From NCBI GenBank assembly GCA_934444695.1, contig CAKSDF010000032.1, forward strand, positions 1 through 15,957: DNA of 15,957 nt, in the 5' to 3' direction. The notes beneath the pieces are model-generated. The model was not told the origin of the DNA. It searched no databases and saw nothing but the letters and a program-made list of their open reading frames with translations. A program made the translations under genes and the position numbers. Source of the DNA: an uncultured Eubacteriales bacterium. Lineage in GTDB: Bacteria > Bacillota > Clostridia > Oscillospirales > Acutalibacteraceae. Of this stretch, positions 6,194 to 14,200 are shown piece after piece (position 1 is the first letter of the stretch; every line of letters begins with the position of its first letter).

Positions 6194-7159
6194 ATGGAAA
6201 AGAAATATTCCGTTTCGCTTGCCAAGATAATCAGCGAGTTTGCTCTTGAACAAATTTATATGCCCTGCGATCCGGCCGATCTGTTTGTCACCACTTCGGA
6301 CATTAACCGCCCGGGTCTTCAGCTTGCGGGATTTTTTGAGTTTTTCGACAACGACCGTATTCAGATAATCGGCAGAAACGAGACTACATATCTTCAGGAA
6401 AGCGATCCTGCTTTAAGATTTGAGCGCATAAAGGAGCTTATTTCGAGAAAGCCTCCTGCAGTCATAATAACCAGAGGAATCGATCCCCTTTCGGAAATAA
6501 TACAAATGGCCAACGAATATAAGGTGCCGATACTTCGCACAAACGACACCACATCGGCCTTTATGTCGGCTCTCATATCCTTCCTTAATGTTGAGCTTGC
6601 GCCGAGAATCACCCGCCACGGAGTGCTTGTTGAGGTGTACGGCGAAGGCGTGCTTATGCTGGGTGAAAGCGGAGTCGGTAAAAGCGAAACAGCCATTGAG
6701 CTTGTAAAGCGGGGCCATCGTCTCATTGCCGACGACGCAGTGGAAATACGCAGGGTGTCGTCAAAGACCCTGGTCGGCTCTTCTCCCGATAACATTCGGC
6801 ATTTTATAGAGCTTAGAGGAATAGGAATTATAAACGCTAGAAGGATATTCGGTATCGGCTCGGTTAAAATGACCGAAAAGATCGATATGGTGGTAAACCT
6901 GGAACAGTGGGATAAAAACAAGGTTTACGACCGTATGGGCGCAGTCAGCGAAAAGACAAGGATACTTGATCTTGATGTTACATCGGTTACAATACCGGTA
7001 AAGCCCGGCCGAAATCTCGCGGTCATTATCGAGGTTGCTGCAATGAACAACCGTCAGAAAAAGATGGGGTATAATGCGGCCCAGGAGCTCCTTCACAAGC
7101 TTGGACTTGAAACTGAGGTCGAGACCGAGAAGGACGACAACATCTGGCCGGAAATATAG
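6194..7159 (+). CDS. hprK: HPr kinase/phosphorylase
   Basis: HprK phosphorylates Ser46 of the phosphotransferase carrier HPr when glycolytic intermediates are high and removes the phosphate when they are low. It thereby drives carbon catabolite repression and inducer exclusion in Firmicutes. With ATG 6194 the protein has 321 residues, near the family length of about 310. The N-terminal domain spans about 1-135. The C-terminal kinase domain has RHGVLVEVYG (141-150, catalytic His142), the P-loop GESGVGKS (157-164), ADD (179-181) and the HprK signature IEVAAMNNRQKKMGYN (279-294). I chose 6194 because GGAAG lies about 8 bases before it; an in-frame TTG at 6164 would add ten Lys-rich residues without a ribosome binding site. 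It is first in the plus-strand cluster, and the next gene begins 15 bases after its stop. Confidence 0.97.
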   Translation: MEKKYSVSLAKIISEFALEQIYMPCDPADLFVTTSDINRPGLQLAGFFEFFDNDRIQIIGRNETTYLQESDPALRFERIKELISRKPPAVIITRGIDPLSEIIQMANEYKVPILRTNDTTSAFMSALISFLNVELAPRITRHGVLVEVYGEGVLMLGESGVGKSETAIELVKRGHRLIADDAVEIRRVSSKTLVGSSPDNIRHFIELRGIGIINARRIFGIGSVKMTEKIDMVVNLEQWDKNKVYDRMGAVSEKTRILDLDVTSVTIPVKPGRNLAVIIEVAAMNNRQKKMGYNAAQELLHKLGLETEVETEKDDNIWPEI

Positions 7160-7174
7160 GAGGAAAAACATAAA

Positions 7175-8128
7175 ATGTATCATATAGGAATTGATTTAGG
7201 CGGAACAAATATTGCTGTCGGAGTTACCGACGACGATCTTAAAATTATAGGCCGCGGAAGAAGAAAAACCCCTCAGGGCGCTGATTCCGACACTATTTTA
7301 AAGGAAATGGCGGCCGCTTCTTTGGCGGCGGTACAGGATGCGGGACTGACCATGTCGGATATTTCCGATGTGGGCATTGCCGCCCCCGGCACCATTAATT
7401 CCGAAACGGGAATAATAAAATATTCAAACAACATAAAGTTTGAAAACTATCCCGCCGCCGCAAAGCTTAAGGAGCTTTTGAAGATAGACAAATGCTATAT
7501 TGCAAACGACGCCAACGCCGCCGCATACGGAGAGCTGCTTGCGGGAGCGGGAAAGGGCTGCAAAAACTTTGTGGCCGTGACCCTCGGTACCGGCGTCGGA
7601 AGCGGAATTATAATCGACGGAAAAATTCTCACCGGTTCAAACTTTGCCGGTGCGGAAGTCGGTCATACATATCTCATTGCCGGAGGAGAAAAATGCTCCT
7701 GCGGAAACTGCGGTTGCTTTGAGGCATATGCTTCGGCCACCGCCCTTAAACGTCAGACCGCAAGGGCTATGAAGGAACATCCCGAGTCGCTTATGTGGAA
7801 GATCGCCAAAAGTCCCGAGCAGGTCGACGGAAGAACGGCCTTTGACGCCATGAGAAAAAACGACAAGGCGGGCAAAGAGGTTGTCGATAACTACATCCGT
7901 TATGTGGCCGCCGGAATCGTCAACATCATAAATATCTTCCAACCGGAGTTTGTTTGCATAGGCGGGGGAATATGCAATGAAAAGGAAACCCTGCTTGCTC
8001 CTATCAGAGAATTTATCGACAAACACGATTATAACCGCGATCCTTCCGTGCGTGCAAAGCTTGTTACGGCGGTGCTCGGCAACGATGCCGGAATTATCGG
8101 CGCGGCGGGGCTTTATCGGCTCAATTGA
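7175..8128 (+). CDS. glk: ROK-family glucokinase
   Basis: ROK glucokinases phosphorylate glucose (sometimes other hexoses) with ATP in the cytoplasm, feeding glycolysis. The 317-residue length is normal. ATP-binding DLGGTN is at 7-12, the sugar-binding/catalytic NDANAAAYGE at 111-120 (Asp112 the likely base), LGTGVGSG at 137-144, the EVGH glucose contact at 161-164 and the zinc-binding ROK signature CSCGNCGCFE at 174-183. There is no N-terminal helix-turn-helix, so it is an enzyme and not a ROK repressor. AGGAGG overlaps the hprK stop codon, showing an operon with hprK. This places sugar phosphorylation beside the sensor that reads glycolytic flux. Specificity for glucose over, for example, N-acetylmannosamine or fructose cannot be settled from sequence alone. 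Confidence 0.9.
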   Translation: MYHIGIDLGGTNIAVGVTDDDLKIIGRGRRKTPQGADSDTILKEMAAASLAAVQDAGLTMSDISDVGIAAPGTINSETGIIKYSNNIKFENYPAAAKLKELLKIDKCYIANDANAAAYGELLAGAGKGCKNFVAVTLGTGVGSGIIIDGKILTGSNFAGAEVGHTYLIAGGEKCSCGNCGCFEAYASATALKRQTARAMKEHPESLMWKIAKSPEQVDGRTAFDAMRKNDKAGKEVVDNYIRYVAAGIVNIINIFQPEFVCIGGGICNEKETLLAPIREFIDKHDYNRDPSVRAKLVTAVLGNDAGIIGAAGLYRLN

Positions 8129-8192
8129 CCGGTGGTTCAACCGACCGACGGATTGACTGAAAGACGGTTTGATCGAACGCCGAATTGAATTG
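8118..8192 (+). repeat. Degenerate short repeats after glk
   Basis: Five related 13-15-base units beginning CGG or CCG and centred on TTGA or TTCA follow each other: CGGCTCAATTGAC (8118), CGGTGGTTCAACCGA (8130), CGGATTGACTGAA (8149), CGGTTTGATCGAA (8165) and CCGAATTGAATTG (8180). The first lies within the last codons of glk. They fill most of the left half of the glk-murB spacer. Confidence 0.35.
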
Positions 8193-8247
8193 TCGACTGC
8201 CGCCTTGCATAAAGCTTTGCGCGGCGAAACTAAACCTGTAAGAATAA

Positions 8248-8265
8248 CGGGGTGCTTTTGATTTG
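8248..8265 (+). promoter_or_regulatory. Ribosome binding site that selects the TTG start of murB
   Basis: GGGGTG (8248-8253) lies 9 bases before TTG 8263. The first in-frame ATG, at 8272, would be 18 bases away, too far for efficient initiation. Confidence 0.55.
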
Positions 8266-9171
8266 GATAATATGGAATCACTGAAAGAATATTGCGAAAC
8301 CGCAGGATGCGCCTATCTTGAAAATGAGCCTATGTCTGCTCATACCACCTTCCGCATAGGCGGCAAGGCCGATGTGTTTATAAAGCCGGCTTCGGAAGAG
8401 GTGCTTAAAGGAGTACTTGCCGTTCTTAAAGAGACCGGCGTTCCCTATTACTGCATCGGCGGCGGTTCAAACCTGCTGGTCAGCGATTTCGGCATACGGG
8501 GCGCAGCTCTTTATACAGGCGGATTTTCCGATATGGCGCTGCTCGACGGCTGTGTTATCGAATGCGGCGCAGGGGTAAAGCTTTCCCGTATGTGCTCTTT
8601 TGCTCTTGAAAATTCCCTTTCGGGGTGTGAGTTTGCCTGGGGCATACCCGGAACGGTGGGCGGAGCGGTTTATATGAATGCCGGAGCTTACGGGGGAGAG
8701 GTTAAGGATATAATAGTGTCGGCAAGGCATATGACTCCCGACGGAGAGATCGAGGAAGTACCGGCCGAAAACCTTAAACTCGGTTATCGCACAAGTGTTT
8801 ATGACAAAAACAAAAATGTAATTCTTTCGGCTAAGTTTAAGCTTCGTCCTGGAGATAAAAACGAAATAAGAGAAAAAATGGACGACCTTCTTGCACGAAG
8901 AAAGGATAAACAGCCTATTGATCTGCCAAGCGCCGGAAGCACCTTTAAACGTCCCGAGGGACATTTTGCAGGAACCCTTATTGAGCAATGCGGCCTTAAG
9001 GGAACGGCGGTCGGTGGAGCAATGGTCAGCGAAAAACACGCGGGATTTGTTGTTAATGCCAACGGAGAAGCCACCTGCAGCGAGGTGCTCAGGCTTATCG
9101 AGCTTGTTAAAAACACGGTTTTTGAAAAAACCGGTGTGCTTCTTGAGCCTGAGGTCAAGGTCGTAAAATAG
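8263..9171 (+). CDS. murB: UDP-N-acetylenolpyruvoylglucosamine reductase MurB
   Basis: MurB uses FAD and NADPH to reduce UDP-GlcNAc-enolpyruvate to UDP-MurNAc, the second committed step of peptidoglycan precursor synthesis in the cytoplasm. With the TTG start it has 302 residues, the length of the short type II enzymes. The FAD-binding region shows HTTFRIGG (27-34), GGGSNLLVSD (66-75) and GIPGTVGGAVYMNAGAYGGE (127-146). GYRTS (174-178) holds the substrate-stabilising Arg. The Ser proton donor is in AGSTFKRPEG (Ser226), and LEPEV (294-298) carries the conserved C-terminal Glu. It is 134 bases downstream of glk with no terminator in between, so cotranscription with hprK-glk is likely. Confidence 0.97.
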   Translation: MDNMESLKEYCETAGCAYLENEPMSAHTTFRIGGKADVFIKPASEEVLKGVLAVLKETGVPYYCIGGGSNLLVSDFGIRGAALYTGGFSDMALLDGCVIECGAGVKLSRMCSFALENSLSGCEFAWGIPGTVGGAVYMNAGAYGGEVKDIIVSARHMTPDGEIEEVPAENLKLGYRTSVYDKNKNVILSAKFKLRPGDKNEIREKMDDLLARRKDKQPIDLPSAGSTFKRPEGHFAGTLIEQCGLKGTAVGGAMVSEKHAGFVVNANGEATCSEVLRLIELVKNTVFEKTGVLLEPEVKVVK

Positions 9172-9240
9172 CGAATACAAATTAAAAATCGGTAATGCGG
9201 GCTAAAAAGCCTTGTCGGCTGATATTCATAAAATAAAGAT

Positions 9241-9341
9241 CGGAAATAAAAAACGGAAATTTTAAAAAACGTAAATAAAATTGCAAATAAAATCGGAAAT
9301 ATTATTCGGAGAATTCGGAGAAAAATTTCGGAAGGAAAAAT
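9241..9341 (+). repeat. A-rich degenerate repeats upstream of rapZ
   Basis: Eight imperfect units of 9-16 bases, most starting CGGAAA or CGGAGA and followed by A/T tracts, begin at 9241, 9254, 9270, 9284, 9294, 9307, 9316 and 9329. They fill the murB-rapZ spacer. The spacer has no ATG that could start rapZ and no promoter of clear quality. Confidence 0.4.
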
Positions 9342-9359
9342 AGAGGAAGTGGAATACTG
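9342..9359 (+). promoter_or_regulatory. Ribosome binding site and CTG start of rapZ
   Basis: AGAGGA (9342-9347) is followed after 9 bases by CTG (9357-9359), the codon just before GAA TTT, which matches the expected Met-Glu-Phe N-terminus. An adjacent ATA at 9354 is a less likely alternative. Confidence 0.5.
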
Positions 9360-10217
9360 GAATTTGTAATTGTTACGGGGCTTTCGGGCTCGGGAAAATC
9401 CAGAGCGGTCGACGCCCTTGAGGATATCGGCTTTTTCTGCGTTGATAATATGCCGCCTTCCTTTATTGAAAAAATATATGAGCTTTGTGCCGAGGAGGAA
9501 ATGGAAAAGGTGGCGGTGGTTACCGATGCCAGAGGCGGTTATCTTTTCCACGACATCGCCAAAACCCTCGACAGCCTGGACGACCAAAAAATCGACTATA
9601 AAATATTGTTCTTTGAATGCTCGGACGAGGTGCTTTACAAACGATATAAGGAAACAAGAAGAAAACATCCTCTTATCGACGACTGCGAAGGCTCGGTAAC
9701 GGCGGCGGTCAAAAAGGAAAGGGTGCTTCTTGAAACGCTTAGGGGAAGAGCCGATTATATAATCGACACTACCCAGCTTTCTCCCGCCCAGCTTAAAGAG
9801 CGCATAAGCGAGATATTCCTCGGGGACTCGGTCAAGGGACTGAGGATAACCTGTATGTCCTTCGGATTTAAGTACGGCGCCCCCACCGAGGCCGATATGG
9901 TATTTGACGTGCGCTGCCTGCCCAATCCTTTTTACATCGACGAGCTTAGGGAAAAAACCGGCCTCGACAGTGAGGTTTACAACTATGTTATGGAAAAGGA
10001 AGAAACAAAGGGCTTTGCGGTCAGATTTTTCGATATGATGGACTATCTCATTCCTCTTTACGGCGAGGAGGGAAAAAGCTCACTTGTGGTTGCGGTGGGA
10101 TGCACCGGCGGAAAGCACCGCTCGGTAACACTTGCCGAGGCCCTTTGCCGGCATCTTGGCGAAAAGGGAATCAAGGCCGCCACAATACACCGTGACATAA
10201 CAAGGGGAAGAAAATGA
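9357..10217 (+). CDS. rapZ: RapZ family nucleotide-binding protein (YvcJ)
   Basis: RapZ proteins are P-loop nucleotide-binding regulators. In E. coli RapZ delivers the GlmZ/GlmY small RNAs to control glucosamine-6-phosphate synthesis; in Firmicutes (YvcJ) the role is less clear but linked to cell-envelope metabolism. Using CTG 9357 the protein has 286 residues, matching the family (about 285-295), and begins (M)EFVIVTGLSGSGKS with Walker A GLSGSGKS at 8-15. Starting at the first ATG (9450) would remove this motif, so that start is wrong. FFECSDEVLYKRYKETRRKHP at about 85-105 and the C-terminal domain (SFGFKYGAPTEAD at 168-180, DVRCLPNP, GCTGGKHRS at 248-256) are complete. Its TGA overlaps the whiA ATG (ATGA). 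Upstream the frame is open to a stop at 9288, with no ATG, GTG or TTG near the ribosome binding site. Confidence 0.93.
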   Translation: MEFVIVTGLSGSGKSRAVDALEDIGFFCVDNMPPSFIEKIYELCAEEEMEKVAVVTDARGGYLFHDIAKTLDSLDDQKIDYKILFFECSDEVLYKRYKETRRKHPLIDDCEGSVTAAVKKERVLLETLRGRADYIIDTTQLSPAQLKERISEIFLGDSVKGLRITCMSFGFKYGAPTEADMVFDVRCLPNPFYIDELREKTGLDSEVYNYVMEKEETKGFAVRFFDMMDYLIPLYGEEGKSSLVVAVGCTGGKHRSVTLAEALCRHLGEKGIKAATIHRDITRGRK

Positions 10218-11134
10218 GCGAACTGAGCTTTTCGGGCAGGGTGAAAAAAGAGCTTTGCACGGTTAAAAATGAAAAGGATTGCTGCAAGAGAGCGGAATGT
10301 TACGGTGCAATGCTGTTTTTCCGCAACTTTTCCCACAGCGGTATATCCTTTAAAACCGAATATGAATTTTGCAGTCAGCGGTTTGAACAGCTTGTTTCCG
10401 ATACCCTTGATACAAAGATGCAGATTACCCGTCCGGCCACGAAAAACGGCCTCTTTTCGGGTAAAATAGAAAGTGGGCTTTGCGAGGATATATTTAATTT
10501 CTTTTTTCACAATAAAAAGGATACCTCCCTTTGCATAAACCGCGGAAATATCGACGGAGACTGCTGCGTGTCGGCGTTTTTGAGAGGTGCTTTTCTTTCG
10601 GCGGGAAGCGTTACATCTCCCGAAAAGGAATACCATCTGGAATTTAAGGTGGCCTATAAGCATCTTGCAAACGACCTTGCCACATTTATCGGGGATTATT
10701 TTACCCCGCCTAAAATTACCACCAGAAAATCGGTTTATGTGGTTTATTATAAGGACAGCGGAGTCATTGAGGATTTTATCACCCTTATGGGGGGACAGCT
10801 TTCTTCAATGGATTTTATGCAGGCCAAAATGATGAAGGAAATGCGCAACAATGTCAACCGCACCACCAACTGCATAACCGCCAACATTTCAAAGACCCTT
10901 TCGGCGGTCAGCCGTCAGAAAAAGGCTATTGAAATAATAGAAAAATCGGGCGGACTTGAGCTTTTGCCTCCCTCTCTTTATGAGGTGGCGGTGCTCAGAA
11001 AGCAAAATGAGGATGCCTCCTTAAACGAACTGAGAGAGCTTTTAAGCGAGCCGTTAAGCCGCTCGGGACTTAATCACAGACTGGAAAAGATCATTGAGAT
11101 TTCCGAAAAGATCGAACAGGAAAAGGCAGAGTGA
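10214..11134 (+). CDS. whiA: DNA-binding protein WhiA
   Basis: WhiA combines an N-terminal LAGLIDADG-homing-endonuclease-like fold with a C-terminal helix-turn-helix. In actinobacteria it is a sporulation transcription factor; in Bacillus it influences cell division and chromosome segregation. The 306 residues fit the family. SGRVKKELC (7-15) is the family N-terminus. CCVSAFLRGAFLSAGSV, about 117-133, is the degenerate LAGLIDADG helix, and NRTTNCITANISKT is at about 216-229. The C-terminal ELLPPSLYEVAVLRKQNED...NELRELL...SRSGLNHRL region is the helix-turn-helix. It starts inside the rapZ stop codon, so the two are translationally coupled. In many Firmicutes yvcK/glmR lies between rapZ and whiA; here it is missing. 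Confidence 0.95.
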   Translation: MSELSFSGRVKKELCTVKNEKDCCKRAECYGAMLFFRNFSHSGISFKTEYEFCSQRFEQLVSDTLDTKMQITRPATKNGLFSGKIESGLCEDIFNFFFHNKKDTSLCINRGNIDGDCCVSAFLRGAFLSAGSVTSPEKEYHLEFKVAYKHLANDLATFIGDYFTPPKITTRKSVYVVYYKDSGVIEDFITLMGGQLSSMDFMQAKMMKEMRNNVNRTTNCITANISKTLSAVSRQKKAIEIIEKSGGLELLPPSLYEVAVLRKQNEDASLNELRELLSEPLSRSGLNHRLEKIIEISEKIEQEKAE

Positions 11135-11203
11135 CCGGAATAATGCTTGCTTTTCTCTGTCTAAACGGCGGAAAAACAATAAACAAAAACAAGGGATAAG
11201 AAA

Positions 11204-14200
11204 ATGAAAGATTTCGTCCACCTTCATTTGCATAGCGAATACAGCCTTCTTGACGGCGCCTGCCGTATAAAGGAGCTGGTTTCGTCTGTTAAAAACCTCG
11301 GGCAAAACGCCGTGGCCATTACCGACCACGGGGTTATGTACGGGGTAATTGATTTTTATAAGGAATGTAAAAGTCAAGGCGTTAAACCCATTATCGGATG
11401 CGAAGTGTATGTTGCAAAGGGCGATATGGAGGACAAAATCAAAAGAGGCGGGACAAGCTATAATCACCTGCTTCTGCTTTGTAAAAACAGCGAGGGCTAT
11501 AAAAATCTTATAAAGCTCGTATCGCTGTCATTTTCAAAGGGATTTTATCAAAAGCCCCGCATAGATAAAAAGCTGCTTGAAAAGCACAGCGGCGGGCTTA
11601 TTGCGCTTTCGGCCTGCCTTGCGGGAGAGATACCGCAGCTCCTTTTAAACGGAGATTACGACGGAGCAAAGCAAGCGGCACTGTGGTTTGAAAGGGTTTT
11701 TGGAAAGGGTAATTTCTATATTGAGCTTCAGGATCACGGTATCCCCGAACAAAAGGAAGTTTTGCCTAAACTCATAAATCTGTCGAGGGAAACCGGTATA
11801 CCAATGGTCGCCACCAACGACGTCCACTATATAAAGCCCGACGACGCCTTTGTTCAGAAGGTGCTTATTTGCATACAAACCGGAAAAACCGTCGATGACG
11901 AGGGCGGCCTTGAATTTTCCTCTGACCAGTTTTATCTTAAATCTGGGGAGGAAATGGAAAGCCTCTTTTCCGCATTGCCCAAGGCTCTTGAAAACACCGT
12001 TAAAATTGCCGATATGTGCAATGTGGAATTTGAATTCGGCAAAACAAAGCTCCCTCATTTCGATGTTGAGGGAGATCACTTTGAATACCTTAAAGGCCTT
12101 TGCGAAAAGGGACTTTTAAAGCATTACGGCGAGCATCCCGCCCCGGAAATCATCGAGCGGATGAACTATGAGCTTGACACCATAAACAAAATGGGATATG
12201 TGGACTATTATCTCATCGTTTACGATTTTATAAACTATGCCAAAAGCCACGGAATACCCGTCGGCCCGGGAAGAGGATCGGGAGCGGGAAGCCTTTGCGC
12301 CTATCTTTGCTCCATAACCGAGATCGACCCCATTAAATACAACCTTATCTTCGAGCGGTTTTTAAATCCCGAAAGGGTCAGTATGCCCGATTTTGATGTG
12401 GATTTTTGCTATGTCAGAAGAGAAGAGGTCATAAAATACCTGGTCGAGAAATACGGCTTTGACCACATTGCCCAGATCGTCACATTCGGCACCCTTGCGG
12501 CCCGTGCGGCGGTCAGGGACGTGGGAAGGACTCTCGGAATGTCATATTCGGCGGTGGACGCCGTGGCCAAAAGGATTCCCCAAAAGCACGGCGTTACACT
12601 TAAATCAGCCCTTTCGTCTTCGTCAGAGCTATCGGAGCTTTACGGCAGCGACGAGGAGGTCAAAAAGCTCATCGACATTGCCGAGCGGGTAGAGGGAATG
12701 CCCCGCCACGCTTCCACACACGCGGCAGGAGTGGTCATAACCCGCGAAACGGTGGACAGCTATGTTCCTCTTGCAAAGAGCGACGATGCCATGGTTACCC
12801 AGTATACAATGACCGCCCTTGAGGAGCTGGGACTTCTTAAAATAGACCTTTTGGGACTGCGTACTCTTACGGTCATTTCCGACGCCGAAAAAGAAATTAA
12901 AAAGAAACACCCCGATTTTGATATTAAGACCATTGATACCGAAGATAAGGCGGTTTATGCACTCATTTCCTCGGGAAAGACCGACGGCCTTTTCCAGCTT
13001 GAATCGGCGGGAATGAAAAGCGTGCTCACACGGCTTAAACCTCAAAGCCTTGAGGATATAATCGCCGTTATATCCCTCTATCGTCCAGGTCCTATGGATT
13101 CCATCGGAAAATATATCGAAAACCGACATTCAAAAAAGCCCATAAGCTATCCCACGCCGCTGCTTGAGCCGATACTCAAGGTGACATACGGCTGCCTTGT
13201 TTATCAGGAACAGGTTATGCAGGTGTTCAGGGATCTTGCGGGATACTCCTTCGGCCGCGCCGACATTGTGAGAAGGGCTATGGCCAAGAAAAAGCACGAT
13301 GTTATGGAAAAGGAACGGGAGACCTTTATCAAAGGATGCGGAAAAAACGGCATAGATAGATCTGTTTCAAACGCTCTTTTCGATGATATGACCTCCTTTG
13401 CATCCTATGCCTTCAATAAATCCCACGCCGCAGCCTATGCCCTTGTGGCCTATCGCACCGCCTTTTTAAAATGCCATTATCCCGCAGAATTTATGGCGTC
13501 TCTTATGTCGAGCACCATCGGCGACGCACCGAAATATATCGCCGAATGCTCGAGAATGGGCATAAAAGTTTTGCCGCCCGACGTTAATGTCAGCCAAAGG
13601 GACTTTTCGGTTAAGGACGGGCAGGTGGTTTTCGGACTTTTAGCTATTAAGAATTTAGGGCAAAATACCATTGAGGCTATCCTTAAAGAACGCAGAGAAA
13701 AGGGCAGGTTTGCCGATTTTGTGGATTTCTGCCGCCGCCTTTACGGCAGGGAGCTTAACAAAAAAGGCCTTGAAAGTCTTATAAAAAGCGGGGCGCTTGA
13801 TAAGCTTGCTTTCAGCCGTGCATCAATGCTTGCGGCTTACGAAGGACTGCTCAGTACCCTCGCGGGAGACAGCCGAAGCAACATCGAGGGACAAATGAAT
13901 CTTTTCGGTACCGAGGACGGCGCCGAGGAATATTATAAAATGCCGGTCGTTCCCGAGCTTTCGCAGCCGGAACTTCTTGCTATGGAAAAGGAAACCACAG
14001 GAATTTATATTTCCGGCCATCCCGCCCTTAAATTTGATAAATTTAAAAGCAAGTGGCGTATAACCGATATTTCCGACATTTCGGCGGACGGATTCGACGG
14101 CAAAAGGGTAAACCTTCTCGGAATAATCGGCAGTGTCAAAAAGAAGCTGACCAAATCGGGCGAACAGATGGCAAACCTCTTTTTGGAGGACACCACCGGA

